Shown: positions 45,613 to 53,847 of the stretch, one piece after another
Numbering within the stretch: position 1 is the stretch's first letter
Layout of the letters: every line of letters starts with the position of its first letter
Origin: Verrucomicrobiota bacterium
Lineage (GTDB): Bacteria; Verrucomicrobiota; Verrucomicrobiia; Limisphaerales; Fontisphaeraceae
Assembly (NCBI GenBank): GCA_037139415.1
Contig: JBAXGN010000022.1
Span: forward strand, 1-53,847
DNA: 53,847 nt
Direction of reading: 5' to 3'
The notes under the pieces: generated by a model
Databases searched by the model: none
Seen by the model: the letters and a program-made list of their open reading frames with translations, nothing else
Told to the model about the DNA's origin: nothing
Program-made: the position numbers and the translations under genes

Positions 45613-46353
45613 AGTTTCTGCCTGTTTTTCTGTCGGCTCGGCGTCCGCTTCTTCCCCTGCGCCAATCAGTACCACAAATTCGCCTTTCAGCGGTTTCTGT
45701 TGCGACTGGGCCAGTAATTGCTCCGGGGTGCCGCGTAGGTATTCCTCGAACTTCTTGGTCAGCTCGCGCGCCAGGACGATCTGCCGCTTGGGATAAATGG
45801 ACTGCAACTCGCCCAAAAGCTTTTCAATCCGGAACGGCGACTCGTACAGGATCAAGGTTCCCGGCACGGCACGCAAGGCTTCGAGGGCCTTGCGGCGCTG
45901 ACCGGATTTATGCGGCAGGAAGCCGATAAAGTGAAATTCATCCGCCGGCAAGCCGCTGGCAGTGAGTGCAGCCACCAGCGCGCAGGCACCGGGCACGGAT
46001 TCCACGCGGAACCCGGCCGCGAGCGCGGCGCGCACCACCCGCTCGCCGGGATCGCTGATGCCGGGGGAACCGGCGTCAGTAACCAGTGCCACTTTGGTGC
46101 CCTGGGCCAATCGCGCCAGGATTTCCTCGCTGCGTTTGGCCTCGTTAAAGGCGAAATAACTCAACATGGGTTTGCTGATCTCGAAGTATTGCAGCAGACG
46201 TCCGGTGTGCCGGGTATCCTCGGCGGCGATGACATCGCACTCCTTGAGCACGCGCAACGCGCGCAAAGTGATGTCTTCCAGATTGCCAATGGGCGTGGCA
46301 ACCAGGTACAGCGTGCCCGGCATGAGCGGCGGGCGTGGTGATTCAGGATTCAT
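45595..46353 (-). CDS. rsmI: 16S rRNA 2'-O-ribose C1402 methyltransferase
   Basis: A 252-residue tetrapyrrole-methylase-fold enzyme: GTLYLVATPIGNLEDITLRA, CDVIAAEDTRHTGRLLQYF, KVALVTDAGSPGISDPGERV, VPGACALVAALTASGLP and ILYESPFRIEKLL are the family hallmarks; AdoMet is the donor. The C-terminus is a short acidic tail (about 20 residues) whose last codons come from the inverted repeat element at 45512-45612. The start at 46353 is used, with an alternative at 46323. It lies 22 bases after the ArsR-family gene, probably in one transcript. Confidence 0.93.
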   Translation of the reverse strand: MNPESPRPPLMPGTLYLVATPIGNLEDITLRALRVLKECDVIAAEDTRHTGRLLQYFEISKPMLSYFAFNEAKRSEEILARLAQGTKVALVTDAGSPGISDPGERVVRAALAAGFRVESVPGACALVAALTASGLPADEFHFIGFLPHKSGQRRKALEALRAVPGTLILYESPFRIEKLLGELQSIYPKRQIVLARELTKKFEEYLRGTPEQLLAQSQQKPLKGEFVVLIGAGEEADAEPTEKQAETDDDTN

Positions 46354-46375
46354 AGGCAGGCATCAGACACTCGGA

Positions 46376-46720
46376 TTAAATACCACCAAACGCCTTCGCA
46401 TGTTCTGCCAGGCGTTTTTGCAGGCTGCCACACACGTGTTCGCACAGGGTAAAGATGCCCGGATCAGCGATCCGGTAAAACACCTTCAGCCCCTCCTTGC
46501 GGCGGCTGAGGATGCCAGCATCGGTCAGGGCCTGGAGATGCCGGGAGACATTGGCCTGGTTCAGGTCGGTGGCGGCCATCAACTCGGTGACGTTCTTCTC
46601 ACCGGCTTCGAGGGCGTTAATGAGTTTCAAACGGCTCGGTTCGCTTAGGAGCTTGAAGCGGGCGGCGATGAGTTCAAGCGCCTGATCGGAAAGAACGGGA
46701 TGTGCGGATCGTTTCGACAT
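46376..46720 (-). CDS. ArsR-family winged-helix regulator
   Basis: A 114-residue regulator: FKLLSEPSRLKLINALEAGE, KNVTELMAATDLNQANVSRH, LQALTDAGILSRRKEGLKVF, the standard ArsR arrangement with the recognition helix at NQANVSRHL. The classical metal-binding ELCVCD motif on helix 3 is absent; two cysteines sit near the C-terminus (LCEHVCG), which could sense metal or redox state, unproven. The start codon lies about 6 bases after a TATGGT -10 box, so the mRNA is probably leaderless. It precedes rsmI. Confidence 0.88.
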   Translation of the reverse strand: MSKRSAHPVLSDQALELIAARFKLLSEPSRLKLINALEAGEKNVTELMAATDLNQANVSRHLQALTDAGILSRRKEGLKVFYRIADPGIFTLCEHVCGSLQKRLAEHAKAFGGI

Positions 46721-46726
46721 GCAAAC

Positions 46727-46755
46727 ACCATATTACCATATACCAATACTGTCAA
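46727..46755 (-). promoter_or_regulatory. Consensus promoter for arsR, leaderless
   Basis: On the minus strand TTGACA (46755-46750), a 17-base spacer and TATGGT (46732-46727) are followed by the ATG at 46720. The spacer is made of ACCATATT-like repeats, a likely operator for the ArsR protein itself. The -35 box lies inside the 3' end of the small ORF upstream. Confidence 0.7.
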
Positions 46756-47005
46756 TCAGTTGCCGATATTGGGGAATTTCACCCAGGGCTGCATCCAGCT
46801 CGGTTTGGAATTTTCCGCTCGCACCGCTGATTGAATAACCAGAACCGCTCCCGCGCCCCCGGCGCACCGGAGGTCCGCGCTCCATCTTTGGCTTCCCCAG
46901 GCTCGGTGGCTCGGGCCGCTCTGGTTGACGCGAAATGGCTTTAGCCGGTCGGGATCGGGATTCACACCAGCGGGGTGGCAAGTCGGCGGGAATATCCCTT
47001 GTCAC
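46733..47005 (-). CDS. Possible small Arg/Pro/Gly-rich protein
   Basis: A reading frame of about 90 codons from a GTG at 47005, with a Pro/Arg-rich front (RSRPAKAISRQPERPEPP), a glycine-rich linker (RRGRGSGSGYSISGASG) and a compact helical end, KFQTELDAALGEIPQYRQLI then DSIGIW. The last part looks like a real protein. It lies 12 bases in front of arsR on the same strand. Family unknown; start uncertain. Confidence 0.4.
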   Translation of the reverse strand: MTRDIPADLPPRWCESRSRPAKAISRQPERPEPPSLGKPKMERGPPVRRGRGSGSGYSISGASGKFQTELDAALGEIPQYRQLIDSIGIW

Positions 47006-47018
47006 TATAATATGCGAC

Positions 47019-47047
47019 TTTAACTGTTTTCCGCCCGCCCGTATAGT
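47019..47047 (+). promoter_or_regulatory. Candidate promoter of the GH127 gene, leaderless
   Basis: TTTAAC (47019-47024), a 17-base spacer and TATAGT (47042-47047) lie directly before the ATG at 47054, leaving room for almost no untranslated leader. Confidence 0.45.
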
Positions 47048-47053
47048 GCAGCC

Positions 47054-49429
47054 ATGATGATGCATTTAATGCGGGTACATCGTTTGCCACAATTGGGTTT
47101 GATAGCCGTATTGGCCACCCTCGGCACCGTGACACCATCGGCGTTTGCCGGTGAAGTGGCACCGGTGGTATCCTTCAAGGCGTCGCCGTTTGCCATGCAG
47201 GATGTGCGCCTGCTTGACGGCCCGTTCAAAACCGCCATGGAACGGGACAGCAAATACATGCTGAGTCTTGATCCCGACCGATTTCTACACAATTTTCGCG
47301 TCAATGCCGGGTTGCCATCCACCGCCGAACCGCTGGGCCATTGGGAGAAACCCAAGTCCGAGCTGCGCGGTCATTTGACCGGCCACTACCTGAGCGCCTG
47401 CGCGCTGATGTATGCCAGCACCGGGGATGAACGCTTCAACGACCGGGTGAACCTGCTGGTCCGCGAGCTGGCCAAATGCCAGGCAGCCCTGGGTGACTCC
47501 GGCTATTTAAGCGCTTTTCCGGAAACGTACTTTGATCGGGTGGAGACTACCGGAAAGGTTTGGGCTCCCTACTATACCCTGCACAAAGTCCTGGCTGGCC
47601 TGCTCGATGCCCATACGCTTTGCGGTAACTCACAGGCGCTGGAGGTGGCGGGGAAATTCGGCGGCTGGGTCAAAACGCGCACGGACAAACTCAGCGACGC
47701 TCAAGTCGAGAAAATGCTGGGCGTGGAACACGGCGGCATCAACGAATCCATGGCCAACTTGTACGCCCTGACGGGTGACCTGAGGCATCTCCAGACTGCG
47801 CGCCGACTTTATCATAAAGCCGTGTTGGAGCCATTAGCCGCCCGGGAAGACAAACTGTCCGGCCTGCACGCCAATACCCAGTTCCCCAAAGTCATCGGCC
47901 TGGCACGCCTCTATGAACTCACCGGTGAGGAGCGCTATCATACCAGCGCGGAATTCTTTTGGGATCGCGTGGTGAACCATCACAGCTACGTTATTGGCGG
48001 CAACAGCGACCATGAACACTTTGGCCCACCCGATCAACTCAACACCCGCATCAGCCCATGGACGGCGGAGAGCTGCAACACTTACAACATGCTCAAGCTC
48101 ACCCGCCAGGTATTTTCCTGGGATGCATCAGCCGCCCAAGCGGATTACTACGAGCGCGCCCTGTATAACCACATCCTCGCCAGCCAGGACCCGCGCACCG
48201 GCCTGATGGCCTATCACATCCCGGTTCATGGTGCATGGTTCATGCCGTACAACACCCCCAATGATTCCTGCTGGTGCTGCACCGGCACCGGCTTCGAGAA
48301 CCACGCCAAATACGGGGATAGTATTTACTGGCACGACAACGACGGCCTCTTCGTCAACCTCTTCATTCCCTCCGAACTCAACTGGCGGACCAAGGGTCTG
48401 GTGGTGCGCCAGGAAACCCGTTATCCCGAGGAAGACACCACGCGGCTGGAATTCAAGTGCGCCCAGCCTTGCACCCTGGCGCTGCGCATTCGGTACCCGG
48501 CCTGGGCGCAGCGCGGCATGACCATTACCGTGAACGGCGAGATTGTGCCGCATCAAGCCGCACCCGCCAGTTTTGCCACCCTTCGCCGCACGTGGAAAAG
48601 CGGGGATCGGGTGGAGGTCAAGCTCCCCATGACGCTGCGGCTCGAACCCATGCCGGACAATCCGACCCGCGCCGCCATCTGCTACGGGCCGGTCGTCCTC
48701 GCGGGTGAACTGGGCACCAACGGAATCGTTCCCCCCATGCCCTACGCCAATAGCCAGAGCGATTTCTTCAAAGTCAAACCACCGGCCGCCCCGGTATTGC
48801 TGACCCAGAATCGCCCGGTGACGGATTGGGTGCAACCCGTGCCTGGCAAACCGCTCACCTTTCAGACCAAGGGCGTTGGGCGTCCGTCCGACCTCACTCT
48901 GACCGCCTTTTATGCCATGACGCCGCAACGCTACAGCATCTACTGGGACATGCTTACCGCCGAACAATATCAAGCACGCCTGACCGACGAAGAAAATGAG
49001 GCCCGACGCGCACAGGCTTGGGCGGCGCGCACAGTGGATTCGGTGAAAATTGGCGATGACACCTCGGAGAAGGCACACAACCTCAAGGGCGAAAACACCA
49101 GTTCCGGCCCCTTTTCCAGCCGCACCTACCGCCACGCCCTCAACGGCGGCTGGTTTGCGTATGATCTGAAGGTGACACCCGACCAACCGGCCAAACTGCT
49201 CTGCACCTATTGGGGCAATGATGGCGTCCGCACGTTTGATCTCACCGTGAACGGCACCTTTTTGGCCACCCAGAAACTCAATCGCGAGCATCCGGGAGAA
49301 TTTTTTGACGTCGAATACGATCTGCCGCCAGCGGTCATCGCCGGCCAATCCAAAGTCACGATCAAATTCCGAGGACAACCCGGCCAAACCGCAGGCGGCC
49401 TGTTTGATTTGCGAATCCTCAAGCCGTAA
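47054..49429 (+). CDS. GH127-type beta-L-arabinofuranosidase (DUF1680)
   Basis: A 791-residue exported enzyme that releases beta-L-arabinofuranose units from plant glycans. The leader is LGLIAVLATLGTVTPSAFA. The catalytic region has LRGHLTGHYLSACALMYAST, GYLSAFPETYFDRVE and the metal site of the family: E339 and C341 in TAESCNTYN with C408 and C409 in SCWCCTGTGFENH, which align with Glu338, Cys340, Cys417 and Cys418 of the Bifidobacterium enzyme. Beta domains follow (about 430-620), and a C-terminal sandwich (around 690-790) ends with SKVTIKFRGQPGQTAGGLFD. The start at 47054 is one of three adjacent ATG codons. A predicted promoter lies directly in front. Confidence 0.9.
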   Translation: MMMHLMRVHRLPQLGLIAVLATLGTVTPSAFAGEVAPVVSFKASPFAMQDVRLLDGPFKTAMERDSKYMLSLDPDRFLHNFRVNAGLPSTAEPLGHWEKPKSELRGHLTGHYLSACALMYASTGDERFNDRVNLLVRELAKCQAALGDSGYLSAFPETYFDRVETTGKVWAPYYTLHKVLAGLLDAHTLCGNSQALEVAGKFGGWVKTRTDKLSDAQVEKMLGVEHGGINESMANLYALTGDLRHLQTARRLYHKAVLEPLAAREDKLSGLHANTQFPKVIGLARLYELTGEERYHTSAEFFWDRVVNHHSYVIGGNSDHEHFGPPDQLNTRISPWTAESCNTYNMLKLTRQVFSWDASAAQADYYERALYNHILASQDPRTGLMAYHIPVHGAWFMPYNTPNDSCWCCTGTGFENHAKYGDSIYWHDNDGLFVNLFIPSELNWRTKGLVVRQETRYPEEDTTRLEFKCAQPCTLALRIRYPAWAQRGMTITVNGEIVPHQAAPASFATLRRTWKSGDRVEVKLPMTLRLEPMPDNPTRAAICYGPVVLAGELGTNGIVPPMPYANSQSDFFKVKPPAAPVLLTQNRPVTDWVQPVPGKPLTFQTKGVGRPSDLTLTAFYAMTPQRYSIYWDMLTAEQYQARLTDEENEARRAQAWAARTVDSVKIGDDTSEKAHNLKGENTSSGPFSSRTYRHALNGGWFAYDLKVTPDQPAKLLCTYWGNDGVRTFDLTVNGTFLATQKLNREHPGEFFDVEYDLPPAVIAGQSKVTIKFRGQPGQTAGGLFDLRILKP

Positions 49430-49543
49430 GCCAACGGCCTTGAACCACTAGCGCCGGTGCGCAGCCACATGGTTGTGGTGTTTTTGTGGGAAAAACGATT
49501 TTGCAGAAAAATTTTCAGGCTGAAACAGGGAATTCCGCTTTCG

Positions 49544-49571
49544 GGATTCGGAATTCGGAATTCGGGTTTCC
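49544..49571. repeat. 7-bp tandem repeat after the GHL10 gene
   Basis: Four successive 7-base units, the middle two GAATTCG, just past the 3' end of the minus-strand glycoside hydrolase. The sequence is related to the TTCGG-rich arms at 20428-20635. The spacer 49430-49572 holds no gene. Confidence 0.7.
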
Positions 49572-49572
49572 G

Positions 49573-52014
49573 CTAACGCGTCCCGCGTCCCGCCGGAGCC
49601 GTGATTCCCATCCCTAACAGCGGGATCAGATCCCGCGCCTCGGTTTCTCCATAATTAAAGATGGTGAACCCGCCAGTATGATTCTTCCGGCTGATCTGGA
49701 TTTGCTCGATGACGCGGTCCGGCATCATCTGGTGGAAGGTGCTGATGCCGATGCCGGGATAGATCGGCACTTTCCCCGCCCACTCCACCTGCTGACGGAC
49801 CATGTTTTCGAAGCTGGTGTTGCTGGGCGTGTAATCCATCGGGCAAAGGAAATCCACGTAGCCGCGGTCGCACCACAGTTTCCAGTCCTGCCCGACGGAG
49901 TCGCGGTCAGTCGTCCAATGACGGAACACGGCGGCGGAAATCTTGATGCCGGGCCGGATTTGCCGGGCCTGTTCGCTCACGGCCTTGACCACCGTGGTGA
50001 TGTTCTCGCGCCGCCAATCCAGCCAGCGGGCGCGCTGCGCGCCATCCGCCTGCACGGCGCGCGGCCAGTTCTTCAGCGACGCGCCCAGCACCTTCTCAAA
50101 CCGTTCCCGGCAACCGGCGCAGAAGCAATGGCTGCCGTCCGGATAACGGATGTAATCGAAGTGAATGCCGTCCACCGGGTACTTGCGCGCAACTTCCACC
50201 ATGGTGGCGATCTCCAGCTTTTGATTCTCCGGATGCGAGGGGCACAGCCACGGTTCCTCTTTGCCCTGGGCATCCGCCTGCAAGCGCTGCTCCTGGCGCA
50301 TCTTATCGAGGAACGACTTCGGCACGTGATGACCGGTGTTCCAATTCACTTTCCACACGTGAATCTGCACGCCGTACTTCCGGCAGGCTACGAGGCATTT
50401 CGCGATCTGGTCGCCGCGCGTCGCCACCTCGGGAACAACCGGCAGCAGGTCGCTGGGATAAAACGCCGAGCCGCCCCAAAGCATGTTGGGCAGGATGGCC
50501 GTGAAACCGCTCTCCGCCAGGCGGCGGATGGCCTCATCCCATTCCATGCCATTAACCCCAAACGCGCTGTGGCACCAGAAGGCGCGGAACTCCGCTAGCT
50601 GCGCCGTTTGCGCGCGGCAATACGCCTCCAGCAGGGAGTGCCGGACGATCTCGGCCTGGTCCAGCGCTTCGCCATACTTGGCCTGGCTGCATAATTGCGC
50701 ATGGGCCTGGCGCGCACTCTTCGCCGCCGCCAGCGCGGTATTCACGGCGGCACGGTCGCCGGAGATCGCGGTGATCCGACTGATGGCATCGTCCATGCCC
50801 TGGTATCCCGCAAAATTCCCAGCCTGCGCCAGCGCATTCGCCGCCGTCCGTTGCCACAGCTCGGGCACCAGGGAACCGGCCATGGCCAGCAGCATGCGCC
50901 GTTTGGCCGCGCCACCGTCCTGCAACAGCACATGCGTCATCACGATGCCATGGGCAGAACCAAGAATGGCCGCGTGCCCCGTGGGTTTCCCCTGAGCATC
51001 CAGCCAATCCGCGAGCACCCGCCCCTGCCCTGCCACGGGCTTGTAGCTATGCACATTCCAGGAATGCTGCGCCACGTGCGGCGGCGCGCCGGGCACCGCA
51101 TCTGCGGCAAAGCGAATGGTCGAGAAATATCCGGGCGACGGTTCCCGGACATGGGCTCCAGCCTGCACACCGAGCACCGCGAGCAGCTTCGCGGGCACGC
51201 TGTAAAACACCATCAGCTTGCCACCCTGCTGCACATATTGAACCAGGGCGTCCGCCACGCTGTCCGGCAACCTTGGGTTATGCGGCAGCACCACCAGCTT
51301 GGCCGCGCGCAACTGTTCCAGGGTGACATCCAAATCGCTGACCATCGCGCTGGGCAACCCCAGCCCTTGGAAGGTGGTGGCCATCTGCTCGCTGAATTCC
51401 TCGATGGACTTGGCTTCCGCGCGGTCGGCATGCACGGCGGAATCCGCGCGCAGCACCGCGACCAGGCTATCCGTGCCCAGCACGCCCGTGCGCCGGATAT
51501 CACGCAGGAAGAACTCCGTGTTGGCATCCTTGCCGTGCCAGGCGGAGATGCGCAGTGTGCGGATTTTGCTCCAGCCCGCCGGCTTGCCCTCGCTGCGGGC
51601 GGCGGCCTTTTCGATCGTGACGGTGCTCCAGCCATTGGTGGTTTCGGGAAAGAACGTGGTGCTGTACCACCCCTCGCCGCTCTGGAAATACACAGAGAAA
51701 CCGGAGATGGGCGCCGTATCGCGGCACCAAATCTGGAATTGAATGCCGCGGCTGGTGCTCAGATCCACATTGACCGCGCGGTCCCACGAGGCGCGCTCCA
51801 TCGTGGTGCCGGTAAAGTTGCAGGGCATGCGGACACCCCGCTCGCCGCCCGCCTCCCCCGGCGCCACGGCGGCACTGCCGCGCATGGGTTGCCACGCCGC
51901 CTTCGCCGCCGCCTCGCTGGCGTACTGGCAGGAATCAATGATTGCTGGGTCCGTCGCCGCCCCCGCCAACCAAGGGAGCCACGCCGTCGCCAAAAGTGCC
52001 AAGGTGTGTTTCAT
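49573..52014 (-). CDS. GHL10/YngK-type glycoside hydrolase with N-terminal beta domains
   Basis: An 813-residue exported protein (leader LALLATAWLPWLAGAA). The N-terminal 190 residues form a carbohydrate-binding-like sandwich (WDRAVNVDLSTSRGIQFQIW), followed by a glutamine-amidotransferase-like fold (about 195-375, KLMVFYSVPAKLLAVLG). The C-terminal TIM barrel (about 470-800) is the GHL10 family of YngK: FRAFWCHSAFGVNGMEWDEA, FTAILPNMLW, VDGIHFDYIRYPDGSHC, with the acidic residues after FDYIRYP-type motifs. A CFCAGC pair in the barrel could bind metal, which is unusual. The start at 52014 opens the leader. Confidence 0.82.
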   Translation of the reverse strand: MKHTLALLATAWLPWLAGAATDPAIIDSCQYASEAAAKAAWQPMRGSAAVAPGEAGGERGVRMPCNFTGTTMERASWDRAVNVDLSTSRGIQFQIWCRDTAPISGFSVYFQSGEGWYSTTFFPETTNGWSTVTIEKAAARSEGKPAGWSKIRTLRISAWHGKDANTEFFLRDIRRTGVLGTDSLVAVLRADSAVHADRAEAKSIEEFSEQMATTFQGLGLPSAMVSDLDVTLEQLRAAKLVVLPHNPRLPDSVADALVQYVQQGGKLMVFYSVPAKLLAVLGVQAGAHVREPSPGYFSTIRFAADAVPGAPPHVAQHSWNVHSYKPVAGQGRVLADWLDAQGKPTGHAAILGSAHGIVMTHVLLQDGGAAKRRMLLAMAGSLVPELWQRTAANALAQAGNFAGYQGMDDAISRITAISGDRAAVNTALAAAKSARQAHAQLCSQAKYGEALDQAEIVRHSLLEAYCRAQTAQLAEFRAFWCHSAFGVNGMEWDEAIRRLAESGFTAILPNMLWGGSAFYPSDLLPVVPEVATRGDQIAKCLVACRKYGVQIHVWKVNWNTGHHVPKSFLDKMRQEQRLQADAQGKEEPWLCPSHPENQKLEIATMVEVARKYPVDGIHFDYIRYPDGSHCFCAGCRERFEKVLGASLKNWPRAVQADGAQRARWLDWRRENITTVVKAVSEQARQIRPGIKISAAVFRHWTTDRDSVGQDWKLWCDRGYVDFLCPMDYTPSNTSFENMVRQQVEWAGKVPIYPGIGISTFHQMMPDRVIEQIQISRKNHTGGFTIFNYGETEARDLIPLLGMGITAPAGRGTR

Positions 52015-52074
52015 GGAGCCACACTAACAGAAATTGTCTTGCGAATACCACCCATTTTCTATCGTCTATGGATC

Positions 52075-53655
52075 ATGATGTTTTGCAGCAGACTCGGGTT
52101 GCTCGGCGCGGCCCTCGCAATTTCGGGGCTCGGCCTGAGCGTGACGGGGCAGGATTGGCCGCAATGGGGCGGCGCCAATCCCGGGCGCAACATGTACGCC
52201 ACGGCCAAGGGCCTGCCGACACGCGTTGATCCAGGCAAGCCCAAGCCGGGCTCGGATGGCTTTGATTCCACCACCGCCGTCAACCTGCGTTGGACGGCCA
52301 AGCTGGGCTCGCAAAGCTACGGCAACGTCACCGTCGCCGGCGGCAAGGTTTTCATCGGCACCAATAACGAGTCGCCCCGACACAACCGCTACGCGGGCGA
52401 CCGCAGCCTGCTGCTCTGCTTCGAGGAAGCCACCGGCAACTATCTCTGGCAACTGACTACACCCAAGCTGGCCACCGGCAAGGCGAATGACTGGGAGGCC
52501 TTGGGCATCCTCAGCGCCGCCGCCATTGACGACAACCGTGTCTATCTGGTCTCCAGCCGGTGCGAAGTGCTCTGCCTGACGATGGACGGCCTGGGGCGCG
52601 AAAACGTCGGGCCGTTCAAGGATGAAGCCCAGTACATGGCCGGCCCCGGCAAACCCAAAGTCGAGCCCGGCCCGGCAGACGCCGACATCGTTTGGCAATA
52701 CAGCATGTTCGACGAACTCGGCTCGCTGCCGCACAACGCGGCCAATTGCTCCGTCCTCGTGCTCGGCGACCTTGTCTATGCCTGCACCTCCAACGGCCAG
52801 GATTGGACGCACGCCAACACCCCGGCGCCGTACGTGCCCAGCCTGATTGCGCTCAATAAAAAGACGGGCGCGCTGGCCGGCGAAGACCGCGAGTTGATCG
52901 GCGAACGCCTCTTTCACGGGCAATGGAGTTCCCCCTCGGCGGGCAAGGTCGGCGACCGTCAATTGGTGTTCTTCGGCGGCGGCGACGGCGTCCTGTACGC
53001 GTTCGACGCCCTCCCGGTTGAGGAGAATGGCCACCGGTATTTTCGCAAAGTTTGGTGGGTGGATTGCAACCCGCCCGAATATAAGATGAAGGACGGGCAG
53101 CCCATCAAATATCCCGCCGCCGAAGGCCCCAGCGAAATCAACGCCACCCCCGTCTTCTACAACAACCGCGTCTATGCCTCCATCGGGCAGGACCCGGAAA
53201 ACGGGGACGGCGTGGGCCGGCTGATCTGCGTGGACGCCACGAAAACCGGCGACCAGGCCCAGGGCGGCATCGTGTGGGATTACCGGGCGATTCACCGCTG
53301 CCTCTCCACGGTCTCCATTGATCCGGACACCGGACTGCTGTTCGTGGCGGACTTCGCCGGATTTGTCCATTGCCTCGATGCCGCGACGGGCAAAGTGTAT
53401 TGGGTACACGACCTCAAAGCCCATGCCTGGGGCTCCACCATGGTCGCGGATGGCAAGGTGTATGTCGGCGACGAAGACGGCGACCTCTGCATCCTGGCCG
53501 CCAGCAAGGAAAAGAAAGTGCTCTGTGAAGTCAACTTCGGCGCGCCGCTCTACTCGACGCCCGTGGTGGCCAATGGCGTGCTCTACATTTCCAGCCAGAC
53601 GCACCTCTTTGCCTTCGCAGAAGGTGCCACCCCCAAGACCGGCGCCGCCAAGTAA
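52075..53655 (+). CDS. Exported PQQ-like beta-propeller protein
   Basis: A 526-residue protein with a signal peptide (LGLLGAALAISGLGLSVTGQ) and eight-bladed-propeller-type repeats: VTVAGGKVFIGTNNES, LLLCFEEATGNYLWQL, IDDNRVYLVSSRCEVLCLTM, GKVYWVHDLKAHAWGSTMVA and DGKVYVGDEDGDLCILAAS, the tryptophan-docking pattern of PQQ quinoprotein domains and YncE-like proteins. The opening DWPQWGGANPGRNMY is typical of outer-membrane or periplasmic members common in Planctomycetes and Verrucomicrobia. No heme-binding CxxCH or full PQQ-dehydrogenase active site is seen, so it is probably structural or a scaffold. It diverges from the GHL10 gene across 60 bases. Confidence 0.85.
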   Translation: MMFCSRLGLLGAALAISGLGLSVTGQDWPQWGGANPGRNMYATAKGLPTRVDPGKPKPGSDGFDSTTAVNLRWTAKLGSQSYGNVTVAGGKVFIGTNNESPRHNRYAGDRSLLLCFEEATGNYLWQLTTPKLATGKANDWEALGILSAAAIDDNRVYLVSSRCEVLCLTMDGLGRENVGPFKDEAQYMAGPGKPKVEPGPADADIVWQYSMFDELGSLPHNAANCSVLVLGDLVYACTSNGQDWTHANTPAPYVPSLIALNKKTGALAGEDRELIGERLFHGQWSSPSAGKVGDRQLVFFGGGDGVLYAFDALPVEENGHRYFRKVWWVDCNPPEYKMKDGQPIKYPAAEGPSEINATPVFYNNRVYASIGQDPENGDGVGRLICVDATKTGDQAQGGIVWDYRAIHRCLSTVSIDPDTGLLFVADFAGFVHCLDAATGKVYWVHDLKAHAWGSTMVADGKVYVGDEDGDLCILAASKEKKVLCEVNFGAPLYSTPVVANGVLYISSQTHLFAFAEGATPKTGAAK

Positions 53656-53772
53656 ACGCGGAAGCGGTTTCCGGCATCCCCAAAAACAGGCTGCAGGGTC
53701 TGCAATTGCCGCCATACCCCCGTTTTTGAGGTTTTTTGCGGTTTTTTGAGGGTTGGTGACGGTCATTTTCAA

Positions 53773-53847
53773 GAACACTTTCCATAGTTTCCAGAACACT
53801 TTCCATAGTTTCCAGAACACTTTCCATAGTTTCCAGAACACTTTCCA
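53773..53847. repeat. 21-bp minisatellite at the window edge
   Basis: At least three and a half copies of a 21-base unit (starting GAACACTTTCC) run to the last base of the window, so the array continues. All copies inside the window are identical. The unit length again equals seven codons, and at least two minus-strand frames stay open (heptads such as WKVFWKL or ETMESVL). Confidence 0.9.

Noticed and set aside
50695-52074. N-terminal extension of the beta-propeller gene (986-residue ORF)
   Set aside because: It covers the reverse complement of the GHL10 gene and has composition of a shadow frame; a normal signal peptide begins at 52075.

Overview
The window looks like chromosomal DNA of a verrucomicrobial bacterium, probably near the Pedosphaera/Limisphaerales group. 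That placement is inferred from content: long secreted proteins built of immunoglobulin-like modules with an RFYR-type C-terminal module, several twin-arginine exported oxidoreductase and isomerase proteins, a GH106/GH127/GH172/GH2 glycosidase set, an ATP synthase subunit a with a long His-rich N-terminus, and many unnamed secreted proteins. No rRNA, tRNA, transposase, phage gene or CRISPR array was seen. Neighbouring genes often face each other with only a few bases between their stop codons.

Layout. 1-5.4 kb: 3' end of an Ig-repeat surface protein, a B12-binding radical SAM protein, ispH, and a two-gene unit (membrane protein plus winged-helix regulator) with a 15-bp palindromic site in front of it and a near-identical site in front of ispH. 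5.4-7.7 kb: a 17-unit, 21-bp minisatellite followed by unnamed genes. 7.7-20.4 kb: exported serine hydrolase, unnamed secreted protein, Gfo/Idh/MocA oxidoreductase, GH106 rhamnosidase-like enzyme, TIM-barrel isomerase, helical exported protein and a DUF2961 (GH172-type) enzyme. 20.4-25.2 kb: repeat element, small Spy-like protein, a sugar kinase-MurQ fusion for MurNAc recycling, and an ABC exporter. 25.4-28.9 kb: a GH2 glycosidase gene broken by a one-base frameshift. 29.1-35.4 kb: an Arg/Gly-rich possibly RNA-binding protein, a GT4 glycosyltransferase and secreted or membrane-anchored unknowns. 35.4-42.1 kb: a complete F-type ATP synthase operon (a, c, b, delta, alpha, gamma, beta, epsilon) with an unusually short delta subunit. 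42.1-46.7 kb: cold-shock protein, hemW, a DUF433 cassette between two perfect 55-bp copies of the hemW 3' end, a flippase, rsmI and an ArsR regulator. 47-53.8 kb: GH127 arabinofuranosidase, a GHL10/YngK-type glycoside hydrolase, a PQQ-type beta-propeller protein, and a second 21-bp minisatellite running off the window end.

How it fits together. The theme is a heterotroph that exports many enzymes to take apart plant or algal polysaccharides rich in rhamnose and arabinose, with export and envelope functions mixed in between housekeeping genes. The degradation genes are scattered single units, with no SusC/SusD pair in view. The most unusual structures are the 21-bp arrays that leave four reading frames open, the DUF433 insertion duplicating a gene end, the paired operator sites, the kinase-etherase fusion, and short inverted-repeat elements that reach into gene ends.
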